Below are positions 33,241 to 44,855 of a DNA stretch of 64,000 nucleotides, in pieces. The notes under the pieces are model-generated. The model did no database searches. It was not told the DNA's origin and saw only the letters and a program-made list of their open reading frames with translations. Where the stretch lies: the NCBI RefSeq assembly GCF_038502225.1, contig NW_027195532.1, forward strand, positions 62,001-126,000, written 5' to 3'. Both the position numbers and the translations under genes were made by a program. This stretch comes from Cherax quadricarinatus. Taxonomy: Eukaryota; Arthropoda; Malacostraca; Decapoda; Parastacidae. The stretch's first letter is position 1. Every line of letters starts with the position of its first letter.

Positions 33241-33480
33241 ACCCCGGCCGGGATTGAACCCGCGGTCAGAGAGTCTCAAAACTCCAGACCGCCGCGTTAG
33301 CCACTAGACCAGCTAGCCACAATAAGATTCGTCCAACTAGGTATATTTCTACACCAGAGGAAGGTTAGCACAGGCACCACCTAGTTGGATGAATCTTATT
33401 GTGGCTAGCTGGTCTAGTGGCTAACGCGACGGTCTGGAGTTTTGAGACTCTTTCACCGCGAGTTCAATCCCGGCCGGGGT
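33241..33480. repeat. 102-bp inverted repeat with tRNA-like arms
   Basis: Arms 33241-33342 and 33379-33480 are close reverse complements around a 36-bp spacer. Each holds a tRNA-like unit: an A-box-like tagctggtctagtggctaac and a B-box-like gttcaatcccggccgggg. The + unit (about 33399-33480) has a clover-like order, but its D and anticodon arms do not give a confident anticodon. It is best seen as a tRNA-derived SINE head or tRNA pseudogene duplicated in inverted orientation, not a working tRNA. Confidence 0.75.
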
Positions 33481-33621
33481 AGGGTTTAAAAGAACACAAG
33501 TGCAGCTAATTTGACACTTCATTGTGGCAACGTTTCGGTCTCCAGGAGCTTTATAAAGCCGTTACAAATAATGCATGAGCAATGAGAGTATATATAGGCT
33601 TAGAGTGAGGTGTAATATTAG

Positions 33622-33690
33622 TAGTGATAGTAATAATATTAGTAGTGATAGTAATAATATTAGTTATAGTAGTAATAATACAATATGGTA
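33622..33690. repeat. 21-bp tandem repeat
   Basis: About three copies of a unit reading taatattagtagtgatagta, the last one degraded. Confidence 0.85.
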
Positions 33691-33990
33691 GAACAATCAA
33701 CTTGCATATGAGTTAAAGGTTATAAAAGCTATTACATGGGCAGCATGACATCCGACCTAGTAGCACAAGCTAGTCAGGTCCAACTCACACCCACTCATGT
33801 ATTTATCCAACTTACTTTTAAAACTACACAACGTCTTAGCTTCTTTGACGGTACTCGGGAATTTGTTATAATCATCCACAACTTTATTACCAAACCAGTG
33901 CTTTCCTGTATCCTTCATGAATCTGAATTTTATCAATTTAAAACCCTTGCTACGAGAGAAAGCAAAGTGACTTTGCTCACTGAAGAGTTA
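33691..33990 (-). pseudogene. CR1-like LINE C-terminal fragment
   Basis: In minus sense about 33990-33757 reads GFKLIKFRFMKD, GKHWFGNKVVDDYNKFPST and SFKSKLDKYMSGCELDLT, ending at TAG (33759-33757). This is the C-terminus of a CR1-group ORF2 and resembles the end of LINE G (GFKLDKFRF, LDKYMSG, near 52975-53040). The 3' UTR continues leftwards. About 33500-33560 (gttgcc, gaaacg in minus sense) also resembles Penelope-like terminal sequence, weakly. Confidence 0.75.
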
Positions 33991-34535
33991 GTGAGAGACT
34001 GTTCTTCAGACCAGAGGGTAGGTGAAAATGTCAGGTCACCTGGGGGTCAACCCCTCAACCTGATTGGTTGCTGTTACAACTGGTAGTCAAACACTGAATA
34101 TTCGAGGGGCTTGTGGACTTTAAACTTGGTTCATTATAAAGAAATATTTGATGCCCTCCAAAAAATGCCAAATAATTTGTACATGTACACGCCTCACCTC
34201 AGAAAATCAAAGATTTATAATGTTACTTAATACAGGCTATTTATGTCTATCAATTAAATAACTCATAAACGAGTTTCATATTACAGACGAATGTAAGAGG
34301 AGTTCGATAGGTAAAGTAGATGAACTTAACAAACCTTTATTGGTTATTATATAAAATATGTAGCCTAGGGTAAATTTTTTTTTTTTTATTAGCCGAAAAA
34401 TGTTATTGTAGAAGCCTTTGTAGATCAATAAACTATTTAGACTATTATATTTAGTGACTGTTATAGTAGAAATATGTAAATGAACATTTTTCATAGAAAA
34501 TGTAAGTGACAATTGAATTTTCTCTTCTGACGCAG
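33991..34535. other. AT-rich non-coding DNA upstream of host exon
   Basis: No coding signal or recognised repeat. It ends with a pyrimidine-rich tract and cag directly before the host exon at 34536, so it is probably intron (if a 5' UTR exon lies upstream) or promoter-proximal DNA. An in-frame TAA upstream of the ATG excludes a longer N-terminus in this exon. Confidence 0.5.
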
Positions 34536-34658
34536 ATGGATAAAAGAAGTGAAAAAGATGAAGTCTCTGTCAATTGGCTTATTGATCAGATCAACCCAGG
34601 AATAAGCCCGACCAAAGTCACTGCCATCTACGACGAGATCTGCTCACATTATGATAAG
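34536..34658 (+). CDS. Host gene, first coding exon: METTL27-like methyltransferase
   Basis: 41 codons from ATG (MDKRSEKDEVSVNWLIDQIN, then ending IYDEICSHYDK), followed by a donor gtaaac; a 3' splice site (tctcttctgacgcag) stands directly before the ATG. The exon ends in phase 0. Joined to 60956-61107 (phase 0 start) it reads YDEICSHYDK then NYAILDYEGPSIAAE. The Y-D---YD---L-Y-GP layout ahead of SAM motif I is what I know from METTL27/WBSCR27-type class I methyltransferases, whose substrate is not well established. The acceptor before the ATG implies an upstream non-coding exon, which I cannot place. Sequence and codon use are unlike the surrounding LINE DNA. Confidence 0.72.
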
Positions 34659-34723
34659 GTAAACCATTGTTAAAACATAACTATATGTGAATTAGCATGT
34701 TAATGCTAATGGCCGATGTGTTA

Positions 34724-34726
<3 letters not shown>

Positions 34727-34785
<59 letters not shown>
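34727..34785. repeat. (AT)n microsatellite
   Basis: About 59 bp of AT repeat shortly after the host donor site, directly at the 5' end of the R element. Confidence 0.97.
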
Positions 34786-34786
<1 letters not shown>

Positions 34787-34787
<1 letters not shown>

Positions 34788-37700
34788 GATTTGGGAAGTA
34801 GCGGTGGTGAGGGGATCCTGGCAGTGGAGTGTGGAGGAGGTTTTGTTTACATCTGTTCGGCCGGGGTCGTGGGTTGGGGAAGGAAGTGGCCGCCCATGAC
34901 ATGGTCATTGGATGGTGAACAGAACACCTCGGTTAATAGTGTGAGCATGGTGATTAGTGTGCCAAATGGCGAGGGTATTTTTCTAAATGGAACAATAAGT
35001 GTATAACAATTAGCAAAGTTAGTCAGTGATGTGCGTCTTGAGCGAACACACAGGTCCACTCCCTCCCCCCTCCCCCATCCCAGATCCCCTCCCCTCATCC
35101 CAGCCTAGGCCCAATGACTTCCTGACCAAGGGTGTTGCCGTTTAGTGCCCCACCAATTACAAGTTCCGCCGCTCGCTACTCCCCCACCCTCTTCACCCAT
35201 GCATCCATGCTGCCCTTCACCCGTCACCCCACAGCTGGCGCCCTCCCACCCCCACGATATCAGCAATGTCACAAGTAGTCGCGGGTTCCCAGGAATCTTC
35301 ACGACAGAGCCAAAGCTGTCGTTCACGAGGCATTTGCCGGGTGTGCCACAGGGAATGTGCACTCAATCCCACATCTGGCAACATCCGTGCACACAATAGA
35401 TGCCTAGGCTCCAGGAGAGCTCCAAATGAGAACAACCAACAGCCTCCCCCAGCAGACAGGGCTGACAGCTACCGTGACTTCACTTCTACAGAGGACCTCA
35501 AATCTGCAATCAAATTAACATCCACCAGGACTCTGACACACATCCCCAAAGCAGCTCGCCCTCAAGCTGCTAGCAAATTCACTGACCTTCTGAAGAAAGT
35601 CAACGATGCTCCTTCAAACAACAGCTCCTGGCATAACTTGCTGCTTTTTGGCAATGCCTGTTTGGCTGTCCCACCAAGGAGGGACAAGTCACTAGCAACA
35701 CATGTTATTAGGGGAATAAATGCATTCCCAAGGGATGACAACCTCGTCCGTCTCCCCCCTAGGGCGACAAACACCCGCCGGGCAAATGCCAACAACAGGA
35801 CACCCGACACCTCAAAAATCAGAGCCCAAATTAGCAAAAAAATAGAAGAGGGTAATACTATTGGAGCCTTGAGACTTATAACCAGTGAGGATACCATCGC
35901 TCCCAAGGACGTCAGCACGGCGCAAGCTCTGAAGGACAAACATCCACCCAGGGCTCCCAGTACCAACATTGACCTCCCTGACATTGCAGCAGGCGAAGAA
36001 CATCTAACCTTACAGGATGCTGATGTGTATAAAGCTGCTATGTCATTTCCACAGGGTTCAGCAGGAGGTTTCACCGGTTTAAGGCCTCAACACTTAAAAC
36101 AAATACTCAATCCAGCACTTGGTGAGGTTTCAGAGAGGCTGCTGTCTGAACTCACCAAATTTTCCAACCTGTGCCTGGCTGGCGGTGTCCCAGAGGCCAT
36201 CAGACCCTTTTTCTTTGGTGCCTCATTGTGTGCCCTCCGGAAAAAGGATGGCGGAATCAGGCCCATTGCAGTGGGTAACACCCTTCGGCGCCTAGTCGCC
36301 AAGGCTGCAGTAAGAAGGGTGAGTCAAGAGGCTGCTGCAATGCTGAAACCAACTCAGCTCGGTTTCGGCGTTCAACAGGGCTGTGAAGCAGCTGCCCACG
36401 CAGCACGAGTATATATCAAAAACATGTCCTATGAAAAAGCCTTGGTCAAATTGGACTTTGCCAATGCTTTCAACTCAGTCAGAAGGGATGCTGCTCTCCA
36501 AGCAGTTTATAGAAACTTCCCTTCCCTTTATCCCTTCATAGAATCGTGTTATAGTGTGACTTCCAAACTATTGTTTGGGGACCATGAAATTGACTTGTGT
36601 GAGGGCGTGCAACAGGGGGACCCTCTCGCCCCCTTTCTATTTTGTTTGGTCATCAAGGAAGTCACGGAGGCACTCTCCAGCGAGCTCAATATCTGGTTCC
36701 TGGACGACGGTACCCTAGCTGGCACAACAGAATCTCTCCTGGAGGACATCAGTAAAATTAAAGACATGGGAGAAAGCCTGGGACTCTCTTTAAACCCCAC
36801 CAAATGTAAAATAGTTTCTACCAATCAACAGTTGATCCAGAATATTAGTACCGTTTTACCAGGAGCACGAGCCATTGATCCAGCCAATAGCACTCTCCTC
36901 GGTGCTCCTCTTGGGTCCAATGCCATCGATCTGATCCTAGGAAAAAAAGTCTCAGACCTCCGGACGATGGAAAGCAGGATGAAAGAAATTGACACACACG
37001 ATGCCTTCTACCTACTCACCAGGTGCCTGTCAACCCCAAAACTTACCTATTTTCTGAGATGCTCCCCAGCCTTCAGCAGTCCAAAACTCAAGGAATATGA
37101 CTCCCTCCTGAAGGCCATGCTAGAGAGTGTATTGAATCTTTCCCTTGACGATGGACAGTGGTTGCAAGCCTCACTTCCGGTCAGGCTTGGAGGGCTAGGA
37201 GTACGCAGATCCTCCCAGATTGCTCTACCAGCTTTCCTATCCTCTTCCATTGCATCAAACGAGTTGATAAGACAAATTCTTCCTGACACCCTCAGTGACT
37301 CAGCAGGAATAGAAGACCCTAGCTATGTCAGTGCCATCACCGAATGGGAGACTCTTGCTGCTCCAGCACCAAACCCTAGTGCAGCACTGGCTCACAAACA
37401 GTCAAGCTGGGATAGCCCAATTGCTGAAAAGGTGCTTGCCAACATGCTCAGGGCTGCAACATCAGATAGGGAGATTGCCCGTCTCCAGGCTGTGAGTGCA
37501 CCTCACTTCGGGGACTTCCTCCAAACAGTTCCCATATCGGCAATGGGAACGCGACTCGACCCTAAGACCCTCCGTATTGCAGTGGCTCTGCGCCTTGCTG
37601 CCCCAATTCACACAGAATATATGTGTATTTGCGGCGAAGTGCAAGCAGACCAATACGGTCTACATGGTCTTAACTGTTCCAAAACCAAGGGCTGGCATGC

Positions 37701-38300
37701 AAGACACAATGAGGTCAACGACATCATTAAGAGAACCCTTGCTACAGCTGGATGCCCTGCCGAGAGGGAGCCACGATCACTTGCAGCAAACAATACCCAC
37801 AACCCAGCAAACCGCCCCGACGGGATCACCATCTATCCTTGGAAGAATGGCAAGCTCTTAGCATGGGACTATACCTGTGTGTCCACACTGGCTGAAACCT
37901 ATATCCATCACAGTGTGGGGCGACAGGGAGGAGCTGCTGACCACAGGGAGGAGTACAAGATCAGCAAGTACAGGGACATTAGCCAACAGTATCAATTTGT
38001 CCCAGTGGGATCAGAGACCTTGGGATCATGGGGAAAAAATGCCACACGTTTCCTTAAAGAATTGGGTTCCAGACTCATCGACACCACCAGGGACCCCAGG
38101 GCAGCCACTTTCATGTTCCAGCGCCTCAGCGTTGCCATCCAGAGGGGAAATGCTTGCTGCATACTTGGTTCACGTCCAGCCTCGGAGGAGCTGGAGGAAA
38201 TTCATCATCTTTGATACATTGTGCCATTGTATTCATGTTCATGTTTTTTTCTGTAAATGTATTTTGTTTATTAATAAATGTTCACATAGAATATAAATAT
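34787..38300 (+). mobile_element. R element: R2-superfamily retrotransposon with restriction-like endonuclease, intact
   Basis: A single-ORF non-LTR element in the same orientation as the host gene. The 5' UTR of about 480 bp starts next to (AT)n. One ORF spans 35266-38214. A short 3' UTR has an aataaa signal (about 38272-38277). The C-terminal nuclease is of the restriction-like (PD-(D/E)XK) kind, as in the R2/R4/NeSL/CRE groups, unlike the APE-type LINEs around it. A broken second copy at 53185-55070 on the other strand shows it is a repeat family. Exact ends and target duplication were not found. Confidence 0.85.
35266..38214 (+). CDS. R element polyprotein: zinc finger-reverse transcriptase-restriction-like endonuclease
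   Basis: 982 codons, no stops, ATG in the context cagcaATGtc. N-terminus: a small zinc-binding motif C24-x2-C27-x15-H43-x2-C46, possibly for target recognition. RT: SAGGFTGLRPQHLK, GGIRPIAVGNTLRRLVAKAA, QLGFGVQQGCEAAAH, LVKLDFANAFNSV (first catalytic Asp), GVQQGDPLAPFLF, then F478-L-D480-D481-G, an unusual LDDG box where most non-LTR RTs have ADD. C-terminus: a knuckle C787-x-C789-x10-H800-x3-C804, then the nuclease core RPD (850-852), an acidic W-D pair (867-868) and nearby Lys863, in keeping with a PD-(D/E)XK fold. It primes reverse transcription at a nick it makes; insertion specificity is unknown. Confidence 0.88.
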   Translation: MSQVVAGSQESSRQSQSCRSRGICRVCHRECALNPTSGNIRAHNRCLGSRRAPNENNQQPPPADRADSYRDFTSTEDLKSAIKLTSTRTLTHIPKAARPQAASKFTDLLKKVNDAPSNNSSWHNLLLFGNACLAVPPRRDKSLATHVIRGINAFPRDDNLVRLPPRATNTRRANANNRTPDTSKIRAQISKKIEEGNTIGALRLITSEDTIAPKDVSTAQALKDKHPPRAPSTNIDLPDIAAGEEHLTLQDADVYKAAMSFPQGSAGGFTGLRPQHLKQILNPALGEVSERLLSELTKFSNLCLAGGVPEAIRPFFFGASLCALRKKDGGIRPIAVGNTLRRLVAKAAVRRVSQEAAAMLKPTQLGFGVQQGCEAAAHAARVYIKNMSYEKALVKLDFANAFNSVRRDAALQAVYRNFPSLYPFIESCYSVTSKLLFGDHEIDLCEGVQQGDPLAPFLFCLVIKEVTEALSSELNIWFLDDGTLAGTTESLLEDISKIKDMGESLGLSLNPTKCKIVSTNQQLIQNISTVLPGARAIDPANSTLLGAPLGSNAIDLILGKKVSDLRTMESRMKEIDTHDAFYLLTRCLSTPKLTYFLRCSPAFSSPKLKEYDSLLKAMLESVLNLSLDDGQWLQASLPVRLGGLGVRRSSQIALPAFLSSSIASNELIRQILPDTLSDSAGIEDPSYVSAITEWETLAAPAPNPSAALAHKQSSWDSPIAEKVLANMLRAATSDREIARLQAVSAPHFGDFLQTVPISAMGTRLDPKTLRIAVALRLAAPIHTEYMCICGEVQADQYGLHGLNCSKTKGWHARHNEVNDIIKRTLATAGCPAEREPRSLAANNTHNPANRPDGITIYPWKNGKLLAWDYTCVSTLAETYIHHSVGRQGGAADHREEYKISKYRDISQQYQFVPVGSETLGSWGKNATRFLKELGSRLIDTTRDPRAATFMFQRLSVAIQRGNACCILGSRPASEELEEIHHL

Positions 38301-38431
38301 AGGGGGTGGTAGGAGAAGAAAATATTCAAACAGCTCCGGGGAGAACCTTGAGTTTTCCCTGAGGTACGTTTATTGTCTTCTCTGAGGATGAGGGTCCCCA
38401 TTCCAGCTATAGAGGTGGTACTTCCCTATAT

Positions 38432-38439
38432 TGTATATA

Positions 38440-38531
<92 letters not shown>
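38432..38531. repeat. (AT)n microsatellite at LINE C3 3' end
   Basis: About 100 bp of AT repeat with isolated ac/gt changes, running directly into the AT-rich 3' tail of LINE C3 (attattttattttattat). Confidence 0.97.
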
Positions 38532-39770
<1,239 letters not shown>

Positions 39771-39834
39771 TACGGATGGTATACAATACCGACAAAATGA
39801 GATTAAGACACATGTGCAACATCTGGGTATCTTT

Positions 39835-40217
39835 ATTGTAGACGTTTCGCCATCCAGTGGCTTTATCAATACAAATTCTAGGACATAACTTGAAGACAGT
39901 AGAACTATGTACAGAAGATGAGGTAATCAGTCCCTCAACCTGGGAGTAGGTGCGAAGAGCACCATAGTCGTGGAGATTCTGAAGCAGAAGAAAGGATCCT
40001 GGCGCTTATATAGTAACGTCAGGTGTAGCAGACGAGGGCATATTCACTGGTAGGCAGGATTCCCCAGTGGAAGTAGGTCCTTCCCAAAGAGATGGGTTAG
40101 TTGTAGTTGTAGGTTGAGGGACTGATTACCTCATCTTCTGTACATAGTTCTACTGTCTTCAAGTTATGTCCTAGAATTTGTATTGATAAAGCCACTGGAT
40201 GGCGAAACGTCTACAAT
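39835..40217. mobile_element. Penelope-like element termini in a 107-bp inverted repeat
   Basis: Arms 39835-39941 (minus sense) and 40111-40217 (+ sense) are near-perfect reverse complements around 169 bp. Each arm carries gtattgataaagccactgg, then atggcgaaacgtctacaa. The box-helix-GAAAC order (tgataa, GCCA-loop-TGGC, GAAAC) is a degenerate version of the hammerhead motif known at Penelope-like ends. The middle (39942-40110) is probably the rest of the terminal repeat. No Penelope coding sequence is attached here. Confidence 0.7.
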
Positions 40218-40235
40218 ATATATAAGCTCGTCAGG

Positions 40236-41294
40236 TCCCAAGTACCATTCGTCTCCATTCACTCCTATCTAACACGCTCACGCACGCTTGCTGGAAGTCC
40301 AAGCCCCTTGCCCACAAAACCTCCTTTACCCCCTCTCTCCAACCTTTTCGAGGACGACCCCTACCCCTCCTTCCTTCCCCTATAGATTTTACGCTTTCCA
40401 TGTCATTCTAGTTTGAACCATTCTCTCTAAATGACCAAACCACCTCAACAACCCCTCTTCGGCTCTCTGACTAATACTTTTATTAACTCCACACCTTCTC
40501 CTAATTTCCAAACTCCGAATTTTCTGCATAATATTTACACAACACATTGCCCTTAGACAGGACATCTCCACTGCCTCCTTGCTGCTGCATTTACCACCCA
40601 AGCTTCACACCCATATAACAGTGTTGGTACCACTATACTTTCATACATTCCCTTCTTTGCCTCCATAGATAACGTTCTTTGTCTCCACATATACCTCAAT
40701 GCACCACACACCTTTTTTCCTTCATCAATTCTATGATTAACCTCATCCTTCATAAATCCATCAGCTGACACGTCAACTCCCAAATATCTGAAAACATTCA
40801 CTTTTTCCATATTCCTACTCTCCAATATGATATCTAATTTTTCTTTATCTAAATCATTTGATACCCTCATCACCTTACTCTTTTCTAAGTTCACTTTCAA
40901 CTTTCTACCTTTACACACTCTTCCAAACCCATCCACTAACCTTTGCAATTTTTCTTCAGAATCTCCCATAAGCACAATATCATCAGCAAAAAGTAACTGT
41001 GTCAATTCCCATTTTGAATTTGATTTCCAAAAATTTAATCCCTCCCCTCTCCTGAACACTCTAGCATTTACTTCCTTTACAACCCCATCTATAAATATAT
41101 TAAACAACCATGGTGACATTACACATCCCCGTCTAAGACCTACTTTTACCGGGAAGTAGTCTCCCTCTCTTCTACACACCCTAACCTGAGCCTCACTATC
41201 CTCATAAAAAATCTTTACAGCATTTAGTAACTTACCACCTATTCCACATACTTGCAACATCTGCCACATTGCTTCCCTATCCACTCTATCATAT
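40236..41294 (-). pseudogene. LINE C5 (3' portion): RTE-clade RT split by LINE C6
   Basis: A 243-codon open frame (41284-40553) starts in the RT (MDREAMWQMLQVCGIGGKLL, reading on from YDRV) and passes GLRRGCVMSPWLFNIFIDG and LLFADDIVLMGDSEE, to LLYGCEAWVVNAAA. The C-terminus continues in another frame (40601-40389: [14 protein letters not shown]). Its missing 5' portion is 44856-45215 on the far side of LINE C6. The 8-mer tatcatat at 41287-41294 is repeated at 44856-44863. The copy loses its 3' UTR at about 40236. Confidence 0.88.
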
Positions 41295-41863
41295 TTTATT
41301 ATTTATTTATTAACACACTAGCCAATTCCCACCAAGGCAGGGTGGCCCGAAAAAGAAAAACTTTCACCATCATTCACTCCATCACTGTCTTGCCAGAAGG
41401 GTGCTTTACACTACAGTTTTTAAACTGCAACATTAACACCCCTCCTTCAGAGTGCAGGCACCGTACTTCCCATCTCCAGGACTCAAGTCCGGCCTGCCAG
41501 TTTCCCTGAATCCCTTCATAAATGTTACTTTGCTCACACTCCAACAGCACGTCAAGTATTAAAAACCATTTGTCTCCATTCACTCCTATCAAACACGCTC
41601 ATGCATGCCCGCTGGAAGTCCAAGCCCCTCGCACACAAAACCTCCTTTACCCCTCTCCCTCCAACCTTTCCTAGGCCGACCCCTACCCTGCCTTCCTTCC
41701 ACTACAGACTAATACACTCTTGAAGTCATTCTGTTTCGCTCGATTCTCTCTACATGTCCGAACCACCTCAACAACCCTCCCTCAGCCCTCTGGAAAACAG
41801 TTTGGAAATCCCGCACCTCCTCCTAACTTCCAAACTAAGAATTCTCTGCATTATATTCACACC

Positions 41864-42886
41864 TCACATTGCCCTCAGACATGACATCTCCATTGCCTCC
41901 AGCCTTCTCCTCGGCGCAACATTCATCACCCATGCTTCACATCCATACAGGAGCATTGGTAAAACTATACTCTCATACATTCCCCTCTTTGCTTCCAAGG
42001 ACAAAGTTCTTTGTCTCCACAGACTCCTAAGTGCACCGCTCACTCTTTTCCGCTCATCAATTCTATGATTCACCTCATCTTTCATAGACTCATCCGCCGA
42101 CATGTCCACTCCCAAATATCTGAATACATTCACCTCCTCGATACTCTCTCCATCCAATCTGATATCTAATCTCCCATCACCTAATCTTTTTGTTATCCTC
42201 ATAACCTTACTCTTTCCATTATTCACTTTCAATTTTCTTCTTTTACATTCCCTACCAAATTCATCCACCAACCTCTGCAACTTCTCTTCAGAATCTCCCA
42301 AGAGCACAGTGTCATCAGCAAAGAGCAACTGTGACAACACCCACTTTTTGCGTGATTCTTCATCTTTTAACTCCACACCTCTTGCCAAGACCCTTGCATT
42401 AACTTCTCTTACAACCCCATCTATAAATATATTGAACAACCACGGTGACATCACACATCCTTGTCTAAGGCCTACTTTTACTGGGAAATAATCTCCCTCT
42501 TTCCTACATACTCTAACTTGAGCCTCACTATCCTCGTAAAAACTCTTCACTGCTTTCAGTAACCTACCTCCTGTACCATACATCTGCAACATCTGCCACA
42601 TTGCTCCCCTATCCACCCTGTCATACGCCTTTTCCAAATCCATAAATGCCACAAAAACCTCTTCAGCCTTATCTAAATACTGTTCACTTATATGTTTCAC
42701 TGTAAACACCTGGTCCACAAACCCCCTACCTTTCCTAAAGCCTCCTTGTTCATCTGCTATCCTTCTCTCTGTCTTACTCTTAATTCTTTCAATAATAACT
42801 CTACCATACACTTTACCAGGTATACTCAACAGACTTATCTCCCTAGAATTTTTGTTCTCTCTTTTGTCCCCTTTGCCTTTATACAA
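41864..42886 (-). pseudogene. LINE C6 reverse transcriptase region
   Basis: 341 open codons with typical RTE-clade RT motifs: YKGKGDKRE at the start, ISLLSIPGKVYGRVIIERIK, EQGGFRKGRGFVDQ, FMDLEKAYDRVDR, VGLRQGCVMSPWLFNIFIDG, LLFADDTVLLGDSEE (catalytic FADD at about 42310-42330) and NVFRYLGVDMSADE. The frame ends at a TGA at 41864 where other copies have Cys (AMCGV); the C-terminal part ([16 protein letters not shown]) follows in broken frames to about 41600. A frameshift upstream separates it from 43198-42905 (GKAAGIDEIKIEML). Confidence 0.9.
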
Positions 42887-43215
42887 AGGAACTATGCATG
42901 TTCTCTACCAATCCCTAGGTACCTTACCCTCTTTCATACATTTATTAAATAATTGCACCAACCACTCCAAAACTATATCCCCACCTGCTTTTAACATTTC
43001 TATCTTTATTTCATCAATCCCAGCTGCCTTACCCACTTTCATTTTACCTACTGCCTCACGAACTTCCCTCACACTCACAACTGGCTCTTCCTCACTCCTA
43101 CAAGATGTTATTCCTCCTTGCCCTATACACGAAATCACAGCTTCCCTATCTTCATCAACATTCAACAATTCCTCAAAATATTCCCTCCATCTACCCAATA
43201 CCTCTAACTCTCCAT

Positions 43216-44433
43216 TTAATAACTCTCCTCTCCTATTTTAACTGACAAATCCATTTGTTCTCTAGGCTTCCTTAACTTGTTAATCTCACTCCAAAACTTT
43301 TTCTTATTTTCAACAAAATTTTTTGATAACATCTTACCCACTCTCTCATTTGCTCTCTTTTTACATAGCTTCACCACTCTCTCTTCCCTCCTTGCATCAC
43401 TTCTTCTTTGTAAAAACTTCTCATATGATAACTTTTTCTCCCTTGCTACTCTCTTTACATTATCATTCCACCAATCACTCCTCTTCCCTCCCGCACTCAC
43501 ATTCCTGTAACCACAAACTTCTGCTGAACACTCTAACACTACATTTTTAAACCTACCCAATACCTCTTCGACCCCATTGCCTATGCTCTCATTAGCCCAT
43601 CTATCCTCCAATAGTTGTTTATATCTTACCCTAACTGCCTCCTCTTTTAGTTTATAAAGCTTCACCTCTCTCTTACCTGATGCCACTATTCTCCTTGTAT
43701 CCCATCTACCTTTTACTCTCAGTGTAGCTACAACTAAAGAGTGATCTGATATATCTGTGGCCCCTCTATAAACATGTACATCCTGAAGCCTACTCAACAG
43801 TCTTTTGTCTACCAATACATAATCCAACAAACTACTGTTATTTCCCCCTACATCATATCTTGTATACTTATTTTTCCTTTTTCTTAAAATATGTATTACC
43901 TATAACTAAACCCCTTTCTATACAAAGTTCAATCAAAGGACTCCCATTGTCATTTACACCTGGCACCCCAAACTTACCTACCACACCCTCTCTAAAAGTT
44001 TCTCCTACTTTAGCATTCAGGTCCCTACCACAATTACTCTCTCACTTGGTTCAAAGGTTCCTATACATTCACTTAGCATCTCCCAAAATCTCTCTCTCTC
44101 CTCTACATTCCTCTCTTCTCCAGGTGCATACACGCTTATTATGACAAACTTCTCGCATCCAACCTTTACTTTAATCCACATAATCCTTGAATTTACACAT
44201 TCATATTCTCTTTTCTCCTTCCATAACTGATCCTTCAACATTATTGCTACCCCTTCCTTAGCTCTAACTTTCTCAGATACTCCAGATTTAATCCCATTTA
44301 TTTCTCCCCACCGAAATTCCCCTACCCCCTTCAGCTTTGTTTCACTTAGGGCCAGGACATCCAACTTCTTTTCATTCATAACATCAGCAATCATCTGTTT
44401 CTTGTCATCCGCACTACATCCACGCACATTCAA
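43216..44433 (-). pseudogene. LINE C6 endonuclease region
   Basis: In minus sense the frame opens at 44433 (MNVRGCSADDKKQMIADVMN) and continues KKLDVLALSETKLKG, AIMLKDQLW, ISVYAPGEE, to VIVVGT at 44017, where one base missing compared with C1 breaks GDLNAKVG. The second half (43830-43216) includes LVDKRLLSRLQDVHVYRGAT, DISDHSLVVATLRVK and the linker to the RT. The glutamate in SETK, GD-N and SDH are the APE catalytic set. It belongs to the same ORF as the RT. Confidence 0.88.
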
Positions 44434-44855
44434 GCATCCCAGTTTTATAAAGTTTTTCTTCTTCTCTTTTTTAGTAAATGTCTACAGGAGAAGGGGTTAC
44501 TAGCCCATTGCTCCCGGCATTTTAGTTGCCTCATACGACACACATGGCTTACGGAGGAAATATTCTTTTCCACTTCCCCATGGACAATAGAAGAAATAAA
44601 GAAGAACAAGAGCTATTTAGAAAAAGGAGAAAAAACCTAGATGTATGTATATATATATGCATGTGCGTGTCTGTGAAGAGTGACCAAAGTGTAAGTAGAA
44701 GCAAGATATCCCTGTTATCTAGCATGTTTATGAGACAGAAAAAGACGCCAGCAATCCTACCATCATGTAAAACAGTTTCAGGTTTCTGTTTCACAGTCAT
44801 CTGGAAGGATGGTAGTACTTCCCTGGGAGGTTGCTGTCTACCAACCTACTACCTA

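Larger units (their letters stand above)
41295..44855 (-). mobile_element. LINE C6: full-length RTE-clade LINE with 8-bp target duplication
   Basis: Complete element of 3561 bp in minus sense: 5' end at 44855 (5' UTR begins ggtagtaggttggtagacag), endonuclease, RT, C-terminal region, conserved 3' UTR and an AATA-rich tail ending at 41295. It is inserted into an older LINE C copy (C5), whose reading frame continues across the insertion (KAYD before, YDRVDREAMW after). The duplicated target is tatcatat (41287-41294 and 44856-44863). This defines both ends of the family. It carries stops and frameshifts, so it is not active now. Confidence 0.92.

Noticed and set aside
33399..33480. Functional tRNA gene
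   Set aside because: B-box and A-box-like motifs are present, but the anticodon arm and acceptor pairing are irregular and the unit is duplicated in inverted orientation; more likely a tRNA-derived repeat.
33736..34086. 116-codon + strand open frame
   Set aside because: It is the antisense of the C-terminus of a CR1-group LINE ORF2, whose real frame on the minus strand reads DDYNKFPST and LDKYMSG.
35266..38214. R polyprotein as a host gene in the intron
   Set aside because: RT and nuclease motifs and a second broken copy at 53185-55070 show that it is a mobile element.
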